Shown in pieces: positions 40,906 through 49,897 of a DNA stretch of 64,000 bases. The DNA is from Pseudarthrobacter sp. NamB4. Lineage in GTDB: Bacteria; Actinomycetota; Actinomycetes; Actinomycetales; Micrococcaceae. A program made the position numbers and the translations under genes. The notes under the pieces were generated by a model. The model worked only from the letters and a program-made list of their open reading frames with translations, was not told the DNA's origin and made no database searches. Location of the stretch: the NCBI RefSeq assembly GCF_005796185.1, contig NZ_VAHM01000005.1:1-64000 (forward strand), read 5' to 3'. Positions within the stretch are counted from its first letter, which is position 1; every line of letters begins with the position of its first letter.

Positions 40906-41263
40906 TCAAGCCTCCTGGCTTGTTGGGCCGGACGATGCTGAAAGCGTCGACGGCGGACGTGCCACGCCCTTGATGCGTGGCAGATGCGGAAGCAGCCGGA
41001 AACGGCGGGAAGTCCAATGAAAGCTGGCTCTCGAGTGTTGTCCGGCGACCGGATCAAACGGGTGGGCTTGGTCCGGTGCACGCAGCGGAAGGCACAGAAA
41101 ACCTGCGTCGCTGGGCGGGACAGGCTGTCGCTGGAGGACAGGCTTCGGGACGGGCTGTGCCCGTGCCGGTTACTCGAAGATCAAGAACATGCCATTCAGG
41201 GTAGCAGAGCAGCCCGGGGCGGATTTTCACTTTAAGCTGCAGGGGGAACTACTCTGGCCAGTT
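40906..41263. other. Gene-poor gap between hflX and the methyltransferase
   Basis: About 360 bases between two divergent genes. It must hold two promoters. A short plus-strand open frame at 40984-41235 contains RVGLVRCTQRKAQ, which faintly resembles the start of a DUF6884-like domain, but the rest does not match, so I do not call a gene. Confidence 0.3.
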
Positions 41264-41887
41264 ATGGAGTCCGCACATTATTTCAGCGCAACGCCCGCCG
41301 GCCCGTTCACCCGCAAGCCCCTCACGGTCGAGCTTGCCGGGCAGACGCGCAGGCTGCAGACTTCCGGCGGCATCTTCAGCCCGGACGGCATCGACAAAGG
41401 CACCGCCATCCTCCTTGCCGAGGTTCCGGCGCCGGCACCGCAGGGAAATCTCCTGGACATCGGCTGCGGTTGGGGGCCGATTGCCCTGACCATGGCCCTG
41501 CGGGCACCCTCCTCCACGGTCTATGCAGTGGACGTCAACGAGCGCTGCATCGCCCTGACCAACGAGAACGCCGCGGCACTGGGACTTACCAACGTCACGG
41601 CCAGCACGCCCGAGGCTCTGGACCCGGCGATCCGTTTTGACACCATCTGGTCCAACCCGCCCATCCGGATTGGCAAGGACGAACTGCACTCGCTCCTGAT
41701 GATGTGGCTGCCGCGACTGGCGCCGGGGGGGACGGCGTGGCTGGTGGTCCAGAAAAACCTGGGCTCGGACTCGCTTCAGCGCTGGCTTGCTGCTGAGCTG
41801 GACGAATCGTTCAGTGTCAGCCGGGAAGCGACGTCCAAGTCATTCAGGATCCTGAAGATCAAGAAAGCGTCCCAGTTGCCACAATGA
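41264..41887 (+). CDS. RsmC/RlmG-like class I methyltransferase
   Basis: A 207-residue SAM-dependent methyltransferase with the SAM-binding DIGCGWGPIALTMAL segment and the NPPIRIGK motif in place of NPPY, as in the small-domain MTS family of rRNA guanine N2 methylases. The full RsmC N-terminal pseudo-domain is absent. The exact rRNA target is unknown. The start is ATG 41264; the frame opens at 41189. It runs 29 bases into the 3' end of the convergent dapF. Confidence 0.86.
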   Translation: MESAHYFSATPAGPFTRKPLTVELAGQTRRLQTSGGIFSPDGIDKGTAILLAEVPAPAPQGNLLDIGCGWGPIALTMALRAPSSTVYAVDVNERCIALTNENAAALGLTNVTASTPEALDPAIRFDTIWSNPPIRIGKDELHSLLMMWLPRLAPGGTAWLVVQKNLGSDSLQRWLAAELDESFSVSREATSKSFRILKIKKASQLPQ

Positions 41888-42803
41888 CCGCGGGGCCGCT
41901 GAGTTCCACATGCTCGTGGCCGGCGGGGCCGGCGAAGAACTTGACGCCCACCACTCCTCCCGGGACGTGGATGCGCCAGGTGTCCGGGGCTTCTGCGCCG
42001 GCCCAGTGCCGGATGGCAACCGCCGCCGCGCAGGCACCGGTTCCGCATGACTGGGTCTCCCCCACGCCGCGTTCGTGCACGCGCATGGTCACCGAGCCGA
42101 CGCCGTCGTGCACCAGGGGTTCGGACGGGACTACGAACTCGACGTTGGTGCCGTTGGCCGGGACAGGATCCACGGCGGGCGCGGTAAACAGCCTTGTTCC
42201 GGCAAGTTCGGAGAGTTCCGCGAGGGCAACAACGGTGTGCGGGTTGCCCATACTGACGGAGAGTGCGGGGCGTGGAACTTCCAGGCCTTCGGCGGTCACC
42301 AGCGAATCCATCCCCTTGGCGGTCGCTTCGCCGGGGAAGATGAACGCCCAGGGGCCCATGTCCACGGCATAGTCGTCGCCTATCCGCACTACGGTCTTAA
42401 CCCCGGCCCGGGTACCGATGGTGAAGGCGCCGCCGTCGGGCAGGTCAATTAAGCCCTCCGTGCGGAGGAAATGGACGAAGACGCGGACGCCGTTGCCGCA
42501 CATTTCGGACAGGGAACCGTCGCCGTTCCGGTAATCCATGAACCACTCGGCGTGGGGGGCCGCGGCCAACAGTTCGCGGCCTTCGGGCAGGAAGCGCGAT
42601 GGAACCGCCCGGATGAGCCCGTCGCCACCGATCCCGCGGTGCCTGTCGCACAGTGCTGCCACTTCCTCCGCCGCCATGGCGTGGACGCCGTCGGGATCCG
42701 CCACCAGGACGAAGTCGTTGCCGGTGCCGTGCCCCTTCGAAAAGCGGAGCCCGCTGAGGGTACGGAAAGCCGGCTCGGTGGTCTTTGCGAGGGTGGTGTC
42801 CAT
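41859..42803 (-). CDS. dapF: Diaminopimelate epimerase
   Basis: Converts LL- to meso-diaminopimelate for lysine and peptidoglycan. The 314-residue protein has the two catalytic cysteines in EMCGNGVR and in SCGTGACA. It overlaps the end of the convergent methyltransferase gene by 29 bases. miaA lies 56 bases upstream. Confidence 0.95.
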   Translation of the reverse strand: MDTTLAKTTEPAFRTLSGLRFSKGHGTGNDFVLVADPDGVHAMAAEEVAALCDRHRGIGGDGLIRAVPSRFLPEGRELLAAAPHAEWFMDYRNGDGSLSEMCGNGVRVFVHFLRTEGLIDLPDGGAFTIGTRAGVKTVVRIGDDYAVDMGPWAFIFPGEATAKGMDSLVTAEGLEVPRPALSVSMGNPHTVVALAELSELAGTRLFTAPAVDPVPANGTNVEFVVPSEPLVHDGVGSVTMRVHERGVGETQSCGTGACAAAVAIRHWAGAEAPDTWRIHVPGGVVGVKFFAGPAGHEHVELSGPAVIVATGTLS

Positions 42804-42859
42804 GGTTTCTAGGTTACCGGCCGGGCCGAGCTGGTTTGAAACGGCGGGATAGATAGCCT

Positions 42860-43756
42860 TTATCCGCAGAGCGAGGCGGCGCGGGCAGTCAGTTCAGGGT
42901 CCTGCCAGTCCAGCCACTGGATGCGGGGATCCGCTCGGAACCAGGTGAGCTGGCGCCGGGCGAACTGGCGGGTGGCAACGATGGTGTCCTCCGCGGCCTC
43001 GGGTATGGTGAGCTCGCCGTCGATGACGCGCAGGAACTGTGAGTATCCAAGGGCGCGGGGAGCGGTCTTTCCTTGCCGCAGCCCTTGGGCGTCGAGGCGC
43101 TGGACTTCCGTGAGCAGGCCGCTGTCCACCATACGGTGGACCCGCGCGGCCAGCCGCTCCCGGAGCATGTCACGGTCCACGGTGAGCCCGATCTGGACGG
43201 CCGGCTGCAAGTACTCGCGCTGTGGCATGAAAGAACTGAATGGGCGGCCAGTCAGCTCGTAGACCTCCAAGGCACGGATGATCCGCCGTGCGTCGGAGAT
43301 CCTTCCCGCGGACTCCGGGTCCACCGTGCGCAGGCGCTCCAGCAGTTCCGGAGCCCCCTTGGCGGTGAGTTCGTCTTCCAACTGCTGCCGCAGGGCTGCA
43401 TCTGTTCCCGGAAACTCGAGGACATCCAAGGCTGCCCGCACATACAGGCCGGAGCCACCGGCCAGGATTGCACGCTTCCCTCGGGCATGGATGCCGGCAA
43501 TGGTGTCCCTGGCCTGCTGCTGGAACTGCGAAACGCTCGCTTCCTGGGTGACGTCCAGGGTGTCGAGCAGATGGTGCGGCACTCCCCTGCGCTCCGCCCA
43601 GGTGATCTTGGCCGTGCCGATATCCATGCCACGGTAGAACTGCATGGCATCGGCGTTGATGACCTCGCCGTCAAGCTCCTGGGCAAGGCTGACGGCGAGG
43701 TCCGATTTCCCTGAACCGGTGGGGCCGACGACGGCGATGACTGGCGGTGCGGGCAC
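42860..43756 (-). CDS. miaA: tRNA dimethylallyltransferase
   Basis: Adds the isopentenyl group to A37 of UNN-decoding tRNAs, using DMAPP. The P-loop [13 protein letters not shown] is at the N-terminus and the [15 protein letters not shown] segment follows. The 298 residues fit the family. It lies three bases after miaB; the two act in one pathway. Confidence 0.96.
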   Translation of the reverse strand: MPAPPVIAVVGPTGSGKSDLAVSLAQELDGEVINADAMQFYRGMDIGTAKITWAERRGVPHHLLDTLDVTQEASVSQFQQQARDTIAGIHARGKRAILAGGSGLYVRAALDVLEFPGTDAALRQQLEDELTAKGAPELLERLRTVDPESAGRISDARRIIRALEVYELTGRPFSSFMPQREYLQPAVQIGLTVDRDMLRERLAARVHRMVDSGLLTEVQRLDAQGLRQGKTAPRALGYSQFLRVIDGELTIPEAAEDTIVATRQFARRQLTWFRADPRIQWLDWQDPELTARAASLCG

Positions 43757-43759
43757 CGG

Positions 43760-45319
43760 TCAGCGGGTGCGCACTGGCAGCGGCGGCATGCCCAGCGACA
43801 CGCCCTTGGCACCTGTGCCGGCACCCGGCACCGGTGCCCCGCAGGAATCTGCCTGGGACCTGTCCCAGGCGTCACCGGCACGGGAACGCCTGAGGCTGTA
43901 GTCCTCAAGGGTGGGGTCCGCTACGAGGTGGAACGAGGCCGCCTCGGTGATGGTGACGGTGACGAGGTCTCCCGGGCGCGGGGCGGGAGCACCGTCGGGA
44001 ACCGAGAAGTGGACCAGCCGCTGGTCCCGGGAACGTCCGGAGAGCCGGTGGGTCTCCCCTGCCTTGCGTCCTGACTGTGCCGTCACCATGACCTCAACCC
44101 TTCGGCCCACCTGCTTGCGGTTCTCCTCCGCTGCAATCCGGTCCTGCAGGGCGGTGAGCCGTTCAAAGCGTTCCTGCACCACGGACTTGGGCAGCTGGTC
44201 CGGCAGTTCGGCAGCAGGGGTACCGGGGCGCTTGGAGTACTGGAAGGTGAAGGCGGTAGCGAAGCGGGACTGCTCCACCACGTCCAGCGTCGCCTGGAAG
44301 TCCTCTTCGGTTTCCCCGGGGAAACCTACGATGATGTCCGTGGAGATTGCTGCGTGCGGAATTTTCTCCCGAACCTTGTCCAGGATGCCGAGGAACTTGG
44401 TGGACCGGTAGGACCGTTTCATCGCCCGCAGGATGCTGTCCGATCCTGATTGCAGCGGCATGTGCAGCTGCGGCATGACATTGGCGGTCTCGGCCATGGC
44501 GTCGATGACGTCGTCGGTAAAGGCGGCGGGGTGCGGGCTGGTGAAGCGAACCCGTTCCAGGCCCTGGATGTCGCCGCACGCCCGCAGCAGCTTCGAGAAC
44601 GCCTGCCGGTCGCCGAACTCCAGGCCATAGGAGTTGACGTTCTGGCCAAGGAGCGTGACCTCGATGGCGCCGTCGTCCACGAGCGCCTGGATCTCCGCGA
44701 GGATGTCGCCCGGCCGGCGGTCCTTCTCTTTTCCGCGCAGGGCGGGGACGATGCAGAAGGTGCAGGTGTTGTTGCAGCCGACGGAGATGGACACCCAGCC
44801 CGAGTAGACCGAGTCGCGCTTGGTGGGAAGGGTGGAGGGAAAGACGTCCAGCGACTCCAGGATCTCCAGCTGCGCCTCGTCGTTGTGCCGGGCCCGGTCC
44901 AGCAGGGCGGGCAGGGCGCCCACATTGTGGGTGCCGAACACGGCGTCCACCCACGGTGCCTTCTTCAGGATGGTTTCCCGGTCCTTCTGCGCCAGGCAAC
45001 CCCCCACGGCAATCTGCATGCCGGGGTTTGCCGCCTTCACCGGCGCCAGGATCCCCAGGTTGCCGTAGAGCTTGTTGTCGGCATTCTCGCGCACGGCGCA
45101 GGTGTTGAACACCACGACGTCGGCCTGGCCGCCCTCAGCCGGTACATATCCCGCGTCCTCAAGCAGGCCAGCCATGCGCTCCGAGTCGTGGACATTCATT
45201 TGGCAGCCGAACGTGCGGACTTCATAAGTGCGCGGCTTTGAGGCGCCTGACAGTGGGGCGCCGACGGCTTCTGCGGAGGGGCCGGTACCGGAAAGGGAGG
45301 AAGGGATGGTCAAACTCAC
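43760..45319 (-). CDS. miaB: tRNA-2-methylthio-N6-dimethylallyladenosine synthase
   Basis: A radical SAM methylthiotransferase that thiomethylates i6A37. It has an N-terminal UPF0004 domain with cysteines in TFGCQMN, NTCAVRE and GGCLAQ, the radical SAM triad in GCNNTCTFC, and a C-terminal TRAM domain. The 519 residues include a Gly/Pro-rich tail beyond TRAM. The start is a GTG at 45319. It follows recX by 18 bases. Confidence 0.95.
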   Translation of the reverse strand: MSLTIPSSLSGTGPSAEAVGAPLSGASKPRTYEVRTFGCQMNVHDSERMAGLLEDAGYVPAEGGQADVVVFNTCAVRENADNKLYGNLGILAPVKAANPGMQIAVGGCLAQKDRETILKKAPWVDAVFGTHNVGALPALLDRARHNDEAQLEILESLDVFPSTLPTKRDSVYSGWVSISVGCNNTCTFCIVPALRGKEKDRRPGDILAEIQALVDDGAIEVTLLGQNVNSYGLEFGDRQAFSKLLRACGDIQGLERVRFTSPHPAAFTDDVIDAMAETANVMPQLHMPLQSGSDSILRAMKRSYRSTKFLGILDKVREKIPHAAISTDIIVGFPGETEEDFQATLDVVEQSRFATAFTFQYSKRPGTPAAELPDQLPKSVVQERFERLTALQDRIAAEENRKQVGRRVEVMVTAQSGRKAGETHRLSGRSRDQRLVHFSVPDGAPAPRPGDLVTVTITEAASFHLVADPTLEDYSLRRSRAGDAWDRSQADSCGAPVPGAGTGAKGVSLGMPPLPVRTR

Positions 45320-45337
45320 CTGTTAAGGGTACCGGCT

Positions 45338-45976
45338 TTACGCTTGGCCACCGTCGGAAAAAGCATGCTCTTCAAGGACCTCGTTCACGATCCGGAACGC
45401 CTTGGACGGCTCGTAGCCCTTGCGCGCCAGCATTGACGCCAGCCGCCGGGCCGCTTTGTCCCGATCCGCCCGGTCCTGAAGATCCAGCCCCGGGCGGATC
45501 TTGCGCTCCACCAGTTGCCGTGCTGCAGCTTCCTCATCGGCATCCGAAAGCTGTTCCAAGGCTGCAGCGGCAGTTTCCTGGTCGATGCCCTTGTCCGCCA
45601 GTTCACGTCGAAGGGCGCCTTTCGCCAGTTTCCGCGACTGGGCACGGCTCCGGACCCACATCTCCGCGAACTCGGCGTCGTTGATCAGGCGGGCCTCTTG
45701 GAACCTGTCCAGTACTGCCTCAGCGACGTGCTCGGGAATGTTCCGCTCGGCCAGCTTCTGCGCGAGCTGAAGCCTGCTCTTCGCCGAAGCGGTGAGCTGC
45801 CGGTAGACAATGGACTGCGCCACGGACACCGGATCCGGTTCTGCGTCGGCGGCAACCGGCGAGTCGGGATCCGGGCCGTCCTGGAAAGCAACGCCATAGG
45901 AAGCACCTTCAGAGGATGCACCATGCCGCCCACCGGCCTTCCGCCGGCAGGGACGGGCGCTCTCAAAGCCTGTCAA
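45338..45976 (-). CDS. recX: RecA regulator RecX
   Basis: A 212-residue helical-repeat protein that binds and restrains RecA filaments. The core (about 50-205) has the ARLINDAEFAEMWVRSRAQ and GYEPSKAFRIVNEVL parts. The start is probably a TTG at 45976, three bases after the recA stop, so it is read through from recA. The N-terminal 45 residues are weakly conserved in type. Confidence 0.9.
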   Translation of the reverse strand: MTGFESARPCRRKAGGRHGASSEGASYGVAFQDGPDPDSPVAADAEPDPVSVAQSIVYRQLTASAKSRLQLAQKLAERNIPEHVAEAVLDRFQEARLINDAEFAEMWVRSRAQSRKLAKGALRRELADKGIDQETAAAALEQLSDADEEAAARQLVERKIRPGLDLQDRADRDKAARRLASMLARKGYEPSKAFRIVNEVLEEHAFSDGGQA

Positions 45977-45979
45977 CGG

Positions 45980-47035
45980 CTAGAACCCGTCAACGGCCTT
46001 CAGCTTCGGGGAGTCCTTGGACTCCGGCTCCGCGGGCTTTACACCCACGCCCAGCTTTTCCTTGATCAGCCGCTCAAGTTCAGCGGCCAGCTCCGGGTTA
46101 TCGCGCAGGAACCGGCGGGAGTTCTCCATGCCCTGGCCGAGCTGGTCGCCATCGTAGGTGAACCAGGAGCCGGACTTCTTGATGATGCCGTGCTCCACGC
46201 CCATATCGATGATCCCGCCCTCGCGGGAGATGCCCTGGCCATAGATGATGTCGAACTCAGCCACCTTGAAGGGCGGGGCCATCTTGTTCTTGACGATCTT
46301 GGCCTTGGTGCGGTTACCGACCGAGTCCGCGCCTTCCTTGAGGGTCTGGATGCGCCGGACGTCGATGCGGACAGACGCGTAAAACTTCAGCGCCTTACCA
46401 CCCGTGGTGGTTTCCGGGGAGCCGAAAAAGACACCGATCTTCTCGCGGAGCTGGTTGATGAAGATGGCGGTGGTCTTGGTCTGGCTAAGGCGGCCGGTAA
46501 TTTTACGCAGTGCCTGGCTCATGAGCCGTGCCTGGAGGCCGACGTGGCTGTCACCCATATCGCCTTCAATTTCCGCGCGCGGCACCAGGGCTGCCACGGA
46601 GTCGATAACGATGATGTCCAGCGAGCCGGACCCCACCAGCATGTCCATGATCTCCAGGGCCTGCTCACCGGTGTCCGGCTGCGAGACGAGAAGGGCGTCC
46701 GTGTCCACGCCAAGCTTGGCAGCGTAATCCGGGTCCAGTGCGTGCTCGGCGTCGATGAAGGCCGCGATGCCGCCGGCGCGCTGGGCGCTTGCTACTGCGT
46801 GCAGGGCAACGGTGGTCTTACCGGAGGATTCCGGTCCGTAGATTTCAATGACCCGGCCTCGGGGCAGGCCGCCAATTCCCAGGGCAACGTCCAGGGCTAT
46901 GGAACCGGTAGGAATAACCTCGATCGGGGCGCGTACTTCATCGCCGAGCCGCATGACCGACCCTTTACCGAACTGCTTGTCGATCTGGGCAAGGGCTGCT
47001 TCGAGCGCTTTTGCACGATCCGGGGCTGCCGCCAT
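45980..47035 (-). CDS. recA: Recombinase RecA
   Basis: Drives strand exchange and triggers LexA self-cleavage. The Walker A motif GPESSGKT is at residues 67-74; the length is 351. The conserved [15 protein letters not shown] start and the [12 protein letters not shown] segment are typical. A LexA box lies 144 bases upstream. recX follows in the same unit, and an unusual gap with DUF3046 upstream keeps the promoter between the two genes. Confidence 0.98.
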   Translation of the reverse strand: MAAAPDRAKALEAALAQIDKQFGKGSVMRLGDEVRAPIEVIPTGSIALDVALGIGGLPRGRVIEIYGPESSGKTTVALHAVASAQRAGGIAAFIDAEHALDPDYAAKLGVDTDALLVSQPDTGEQALEIMDMLVGSGSLDIIVIDSVAALVPRAEIEGDMGDSHVGLQARLMSQALRKITGRLSQTKTTAIFINQLREKIGVFFGSPETTTGGKALKFYASVRIDVRRIQTLKEGADSVGNRTKAKIVKNKMAPPFKVAEFDIIYGQGISREGGIIDMGVEHGIIKKSGSWFTYDGDQLGQGMENSRRFLRDNPELAAELERLIKEKLGVGVKPAEPESKDSPKLKAVDGF

Positions 47036-47179
47036 GGTTCACACCTCTAATGCTTTCTCGCTGTGGAGTGGCCTCAGCGGCCGTTTATTGGTCATCTCTG
47101 ACGCTAATGGGACCCACTGACATTCCGGCCGGAAGACGGCGGCTATGTGGATAACCCGCTGGGAAAAGCATATCTTTAC

Positions 47180-47195
47180 CCGAACAGGTATTCGA
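47180..47195. promoter_or_regulatory. recA: LexA box of recA
   Basis: CCGAACAGGTATTCGA fits the actinobacterial SOS consensus with two changes and is very like the mycobacterial recA box. It lies between recA and the DUF3046 gene. Confidence 0.7.
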
Positions 47196-47225
47196 ACAGG
47201 AGCTCGGCGTGTCCAGGGAATCCGG

Positions 47226-47450
47226 TCAGTCCGTGCGGGGTTTGATGTCGCGGCCGAGCCTGCGCTCAGGGGGCACATCCTGCACGTCGCAGACAGCCAG
47301 CCACACCTGGCGCGGCTCAACGCCGGCAGCCAGCGCCTGGTCTGCGGTGCGTCCGCCCACTCCGGCAAGAACAAGGCTGCTGCTGAGGACCCGCGAGTAC
47401 CCGGCACCAAATTCGTCGTCCATGAGTCGCCAATAGTCGCTGATTCGCAC
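47226..47450 (-). CDS. DUF3046-domain protein
   Basis: A 74-residue protein with the DUF3046 pattern: MRISDYWRLMDDEFGAGY near the start and GGRTADQALAAGVEPRQVW later. The function is unknown. A gene of this family lies just before recA in many actinobacteria. The start is a GTG at 47450. The first base of the adjacent MarR gene is 42 bases away on the other strand. Confidence 0.85.
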   Translation of the reverse strand: MRISDYWRLMDDEFGAGYSRVLSSSLVLAGVGGRTADQALAAGVEPRQVWLAVCDVQDVPPERRLGRDIKPRTD

Positions 47451-47491
47451 CAGAAAATTCTCTCACGGACGCACGCCCTAGAATTGTTGCC

Positions 47492-48028
47492 ATGAGCAAC
47501 TCCCCCGATGCCCCCTCCGTGGAAGGCCGCCCGGACGAAGCGGACGTGGACGCAGCCGTGCAGAACGTGGAACACCAGATAAGCCTTTTTTGGCGGCGCG
47601 CACGGGCAATTTCCAACCAGCTCTCCCGCCAGGTCCATCCGGATATGGAGCCGGCAGCCTATGGCCTGCTGGCGGTGATCCGCCGGGAGGGTCCCATCCG
47701 CCTCACTGACCTTGCAATGAACATCGGGGTGGGAAAACCGTCCGTCAGCCGGCAGATCGCCTTCCTCGAAAGCCTCGGCCTCGTGTCCAAGGAGGCCGAC
47801 CCGCTGGACGGGAGGGCCCAGGCAATCCGGCTGACTCCCAAGGGGGAAGAGAAGATGCATCAGGTCCAGGATGCCCGGCGGCAGGTCTTCCGCGAACGGC
47901 TGGGCGAATGGCCGGTAGAGGACCTGCAGGAACTGGCACGGTACATGGCCAAGCTCAACGCCACCTACGAGCGTGACGGGTTTCCGAGGGATGGCTCGCT
48001 GGCGGACCCGGACGGCACGCAGGAGTAG
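47492..48028 (+). CDS. MarR-family transcriptional regulator
   Basis: A 178-residue winged-helix regulator. The DNA-binding part covers the LTDLAMNIGVGKPSVSRQIA segment and the DPLDGRAQAIRLTPKG wing. The ligand and targets are unknown. It is divergent from the DUF3046 gene and ends at a hairpin terminator shared with clgR. Confidence 0.9.
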   Translation: MSNSPDAPSVEGRPDEADVDAAVQNVEHQISLFWRRARAISNQLSRQVHPDMEPAAYGLLAVIRREGPIRLTDLAMNIGVGKPSVSRQIAFLESLGLVSKEADPLDGRAQAIRLTPKGEEKMHQVQDARRQVFRERLGEWPVEDLQELARYMAKLNATYERDGFPRDGSLADPDGTQE

Positions 48029-48033
48029 ACATG

Positions 48034-48067
48034 CTGAAGCCCCCGGTGCGTTGCCGGGGGCCTTCAG
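48034..48067. terminator. Terminator between the MarR gene and clgR
   Basis: CTGAAGCCCCCGG (48034-48046) pairs with CCGGGGGCCTTCAG (48054-48067) with one bulged base and a seven-base loop. It lies six bases after the MarR gene and beyond the convergent clgR end. Confidence 0.75.
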
Positions 48068-48118
48068 TATGTTCAGCTTTTGGTGGGTGTCCCCTGCCTT
48101 GCCCTTCGGCGCAAACCC

Positions 48119-48571
48119 CTACCGGGCGCCGGAGAGAAGGCCAGTGGAAAGTTCGTCGTCGAGATCAGTGTTCAGGTCGCGCTCAAGGTCGCGGCCGTAA
48201 CGCTGGGAGAATTCCTGCGGAACGGTGTCCGGAACTGCGACGCCTTCCGCCACTGCCACCCGGTCGCTCACTTCCCGAAGCATGCTGGACAACGGAACAT
48301 CCAGTGCCGAGCAAATCGAGGACAGAAGCTCGGACGACGCTTCCTTCTGGCCGCGCTCCACTTCACTGAGGTAACCCAGGGAGACACGGGCGCTGTGCGA
48401 AACTTCACGGAGCGTACGCCCCTGACGCTGGCGGACATCGCGCAGGACATCACCAATTTCGTGACGAAGTACAACCATCTTGCGCTCCTTCTGTTCGCTC
48501 TTACCCTGATCGGCGAGGCCCACATCCTTCCAGCGGACAACGCCGTTTACGGATACGGGCTGCTTTACCAT
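48119..48571 (-). CDS. clgR: Clp protease gene regulator ClgR
   Basis: A 150-residue XRE-type activator that turns on clp protease and other stress genes in actinobacteria. The helix-turn-helix spans [19 protein letters not shown] and is preceded by the conserved [12 protein letters not shown] segment. The start is taken as ATG 48571; the internal ATG 48478 begins at MVVLRHE. It lies near recA and pncC, as in many relatives. The protein is itself a Clp substrate in relatives; its C-terminus here ends in GAR. Confidence 0.88.
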   Translation of the reverse strand: MVKQPVSVNGVVRWKDVGLADQGKSEQKERKMVVLRHEIGDVLRDVRQRQGRTLREVSHSARVSLGYLSEVERGQKEASSELLSSICSALDVPLSSMLREVSDRVAVAEGVAVPDTVPQEFSQRYGRDLERDLNTDLDDELSTGLLSGAR

Positions 48572-48738
48572 CTGTATCGCCTTGCTCCCTCATAGGTCAG
48601 GTCCGCCGTGAAGCGAACCGTCGTGGTGATTTCATCCTAGGCGCCTCCACTCTCCGGAAGCGACACAATGTAATAACTAATCGGTACCGGCTTTTGTTCC
48701 CGTCAACTTTACGCCCGGTAACATAGTCCGGCCAGCGG

Positions 48739-49233
48739 TCACAGGGACAGGACTTCGAAAAGCCTTTCCAGGGCCGCTCCGCAGGCCTGCCCGCGGATTT
48801 CTGCCCTGCTTCCTGAAAACAGGTACTCGAATCCATGTGTTCCCGCCGCAGTGGCGATGCCGATGTACACAGTTCCCACCGGCTTGCCGTCGTGCGCTTC
48901 CGGCCCGGCCACCCCGGTTGTGGCCACGCCGATATCAGCGCCAAGGGCCGTACGGGCGCCTGCGGCCATGGCGGCGGCCACTCCGCCGTCCACGGATCCG
49001 ACGTCGGCCAGCAGCTCCTGGGAGACCTTCAGCAGGTTCGCTTTCACCGAGTTCTGGTAAGCCACAACACCGCCCTGCAGCATCCCGGAGGCACCCGGCG
49101 TGTCGGCCAGGACTGCGGACACCATGCCGGCGGTCAGGGATTCGGCCGTCGCCACGGTCCGCCGAAGTTCCAGGGCTTTCTGCACCGCCTGTTCAGACAG
49201 CTGGTGCAGGGAAAGATGGTGCTGGTTGCTCAC
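48739..49233 (-). CDS. pncC: CinA C-terminal type nicotinamide-nucleotide amidohydrolase
   Basis: A 164-residue stand-alone CinA C-terminal domain. It deamidates NMN in NAD recycling in characterised members. The ATAESLTAGMVSAVLAD and GVATTGVAGPEAHDGKPVGTVYIG-like parts are present. There is no N-terminal COG1058 domain. The GTG overlaps the pgsA stop by four bases. Confidence 0.9.
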   Translation of the reverse strand: MSNQHHLSLHQLSEQAVQKALELRRTVATAESLTAGMVSAVLADTPGASGMLQGGVVAYQNSVKANLLKVSQELLADVGSVDGGVAAAMAAGARTALGADIGVATTGVAGPEAHDGKPVGTVYIGIATAAGTHGFEYLFSGSRAEIRGQACGAALERLFEVLSL

Positions 49234-49874
49234 GCCTGCTCCTGTCCGTTGCCGGCCTTTGCCTGCAGCTTTCCTTTGGCCCGCAGGCGCATCGCCTCAA
49301 CGACGTAGTCGACGCCGGTCCAGACGGTGATGACCACCGCAGCAAGCATCACGGCAAACGCCACCCACGCCAGCCACGGGGCGAACGCCGCCAGTGGCAG
49401 GAGGTAGAGGAAGATCGCGGCAGTCTGCACTACAGTCTTCAGCTTGCCGCCGCGCGAAGCCGGGATCACCCCGTAGCGGATCACGAAGAAACGCAGCCCG
49501 GTAATGCCCCACTCCCGGACCAGGATCACCAGGGTCATCCACCAGGGCAGCTCGCCCAGTACCGACAGCATCACCAGCGCGGAACCGGTGAGGAGCTTGT
49601 CTGCGATGGGGTCGGCGATCTTGCCGAAATCCGTGACGAGGTTCCGGCTCCGGGCGATGTCTCCGTCGAGTTTGTCGGTGTAGATCGCGACGGCAAAGGC
49701 CACCACGGCTGCCCAGCGCCAGGGTCCTGACTCGCTCTCCAGGCCGGGGGCATCGGCGATCAGGAACCACACGAAGAACGGCACCAGCGCGATGCGGATC
49801 ATGGTCAGGATATTGGGAAGGTTCCAGACCCCGGCACGGCCTGGGCCGGCCGCGGTGGCATCGGTGCTAGTCAC
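49230..49874 (-). CDS. pgsA: CDP-diacylglycerol--glycerol-3-phosphate 3-phosphatidyltransferase
   Basis: An integral membrane enzyme of phospholipid synthesis. The CDP-alcohol phosphatidyltransferase motif D-G-x2-A-R-x8-G-x3-D-x3-D is complete (DGDIAR, then G, then D and D in GKIADPIAD). Of the 214 residues, about four to six segments are hydrophobic. It overlaps pncC and follows ftsK by 23 bases. The motif does not distinguish PgsA from a related transferase, but the context does. Confidence 0.92.
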   Translation of the reverse strand: MTSTDATAAGPGRAGVWNLPNILTMIRIALVPFFVWFLIADAPGLESESGPWRWAAVVAFAVAIYTDKLDGDIARSRNLVTDFGKIADPIADKLLTGSALVMLSVLGELPWWMTLVILVREWGITGLRFFVIRYGVIPASRGGKLKTVVQTAAIFLYLLPLAAFAPWLAWVAFAVMLAAVVITVWTGVDYVVEAMRLRAKGKLQAKAGNGQEQA

Positions 49875-49897
49875 GTTTCTAGGCTACAGTCTCTGGG

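Noticed and set aside
40977-41204. A 75-residue plus-strand ORF before the methyltransferase
   Set aside because: Its composition is not coding-like and it has no ribosome site; the similarity to a DUF6884 start is too short.
48600-48640. A possible ClgR operator before clgR
   Set aside because: CGC and GCG halves are six bases apart rather than five as in the known consensus, so the match is too weak.
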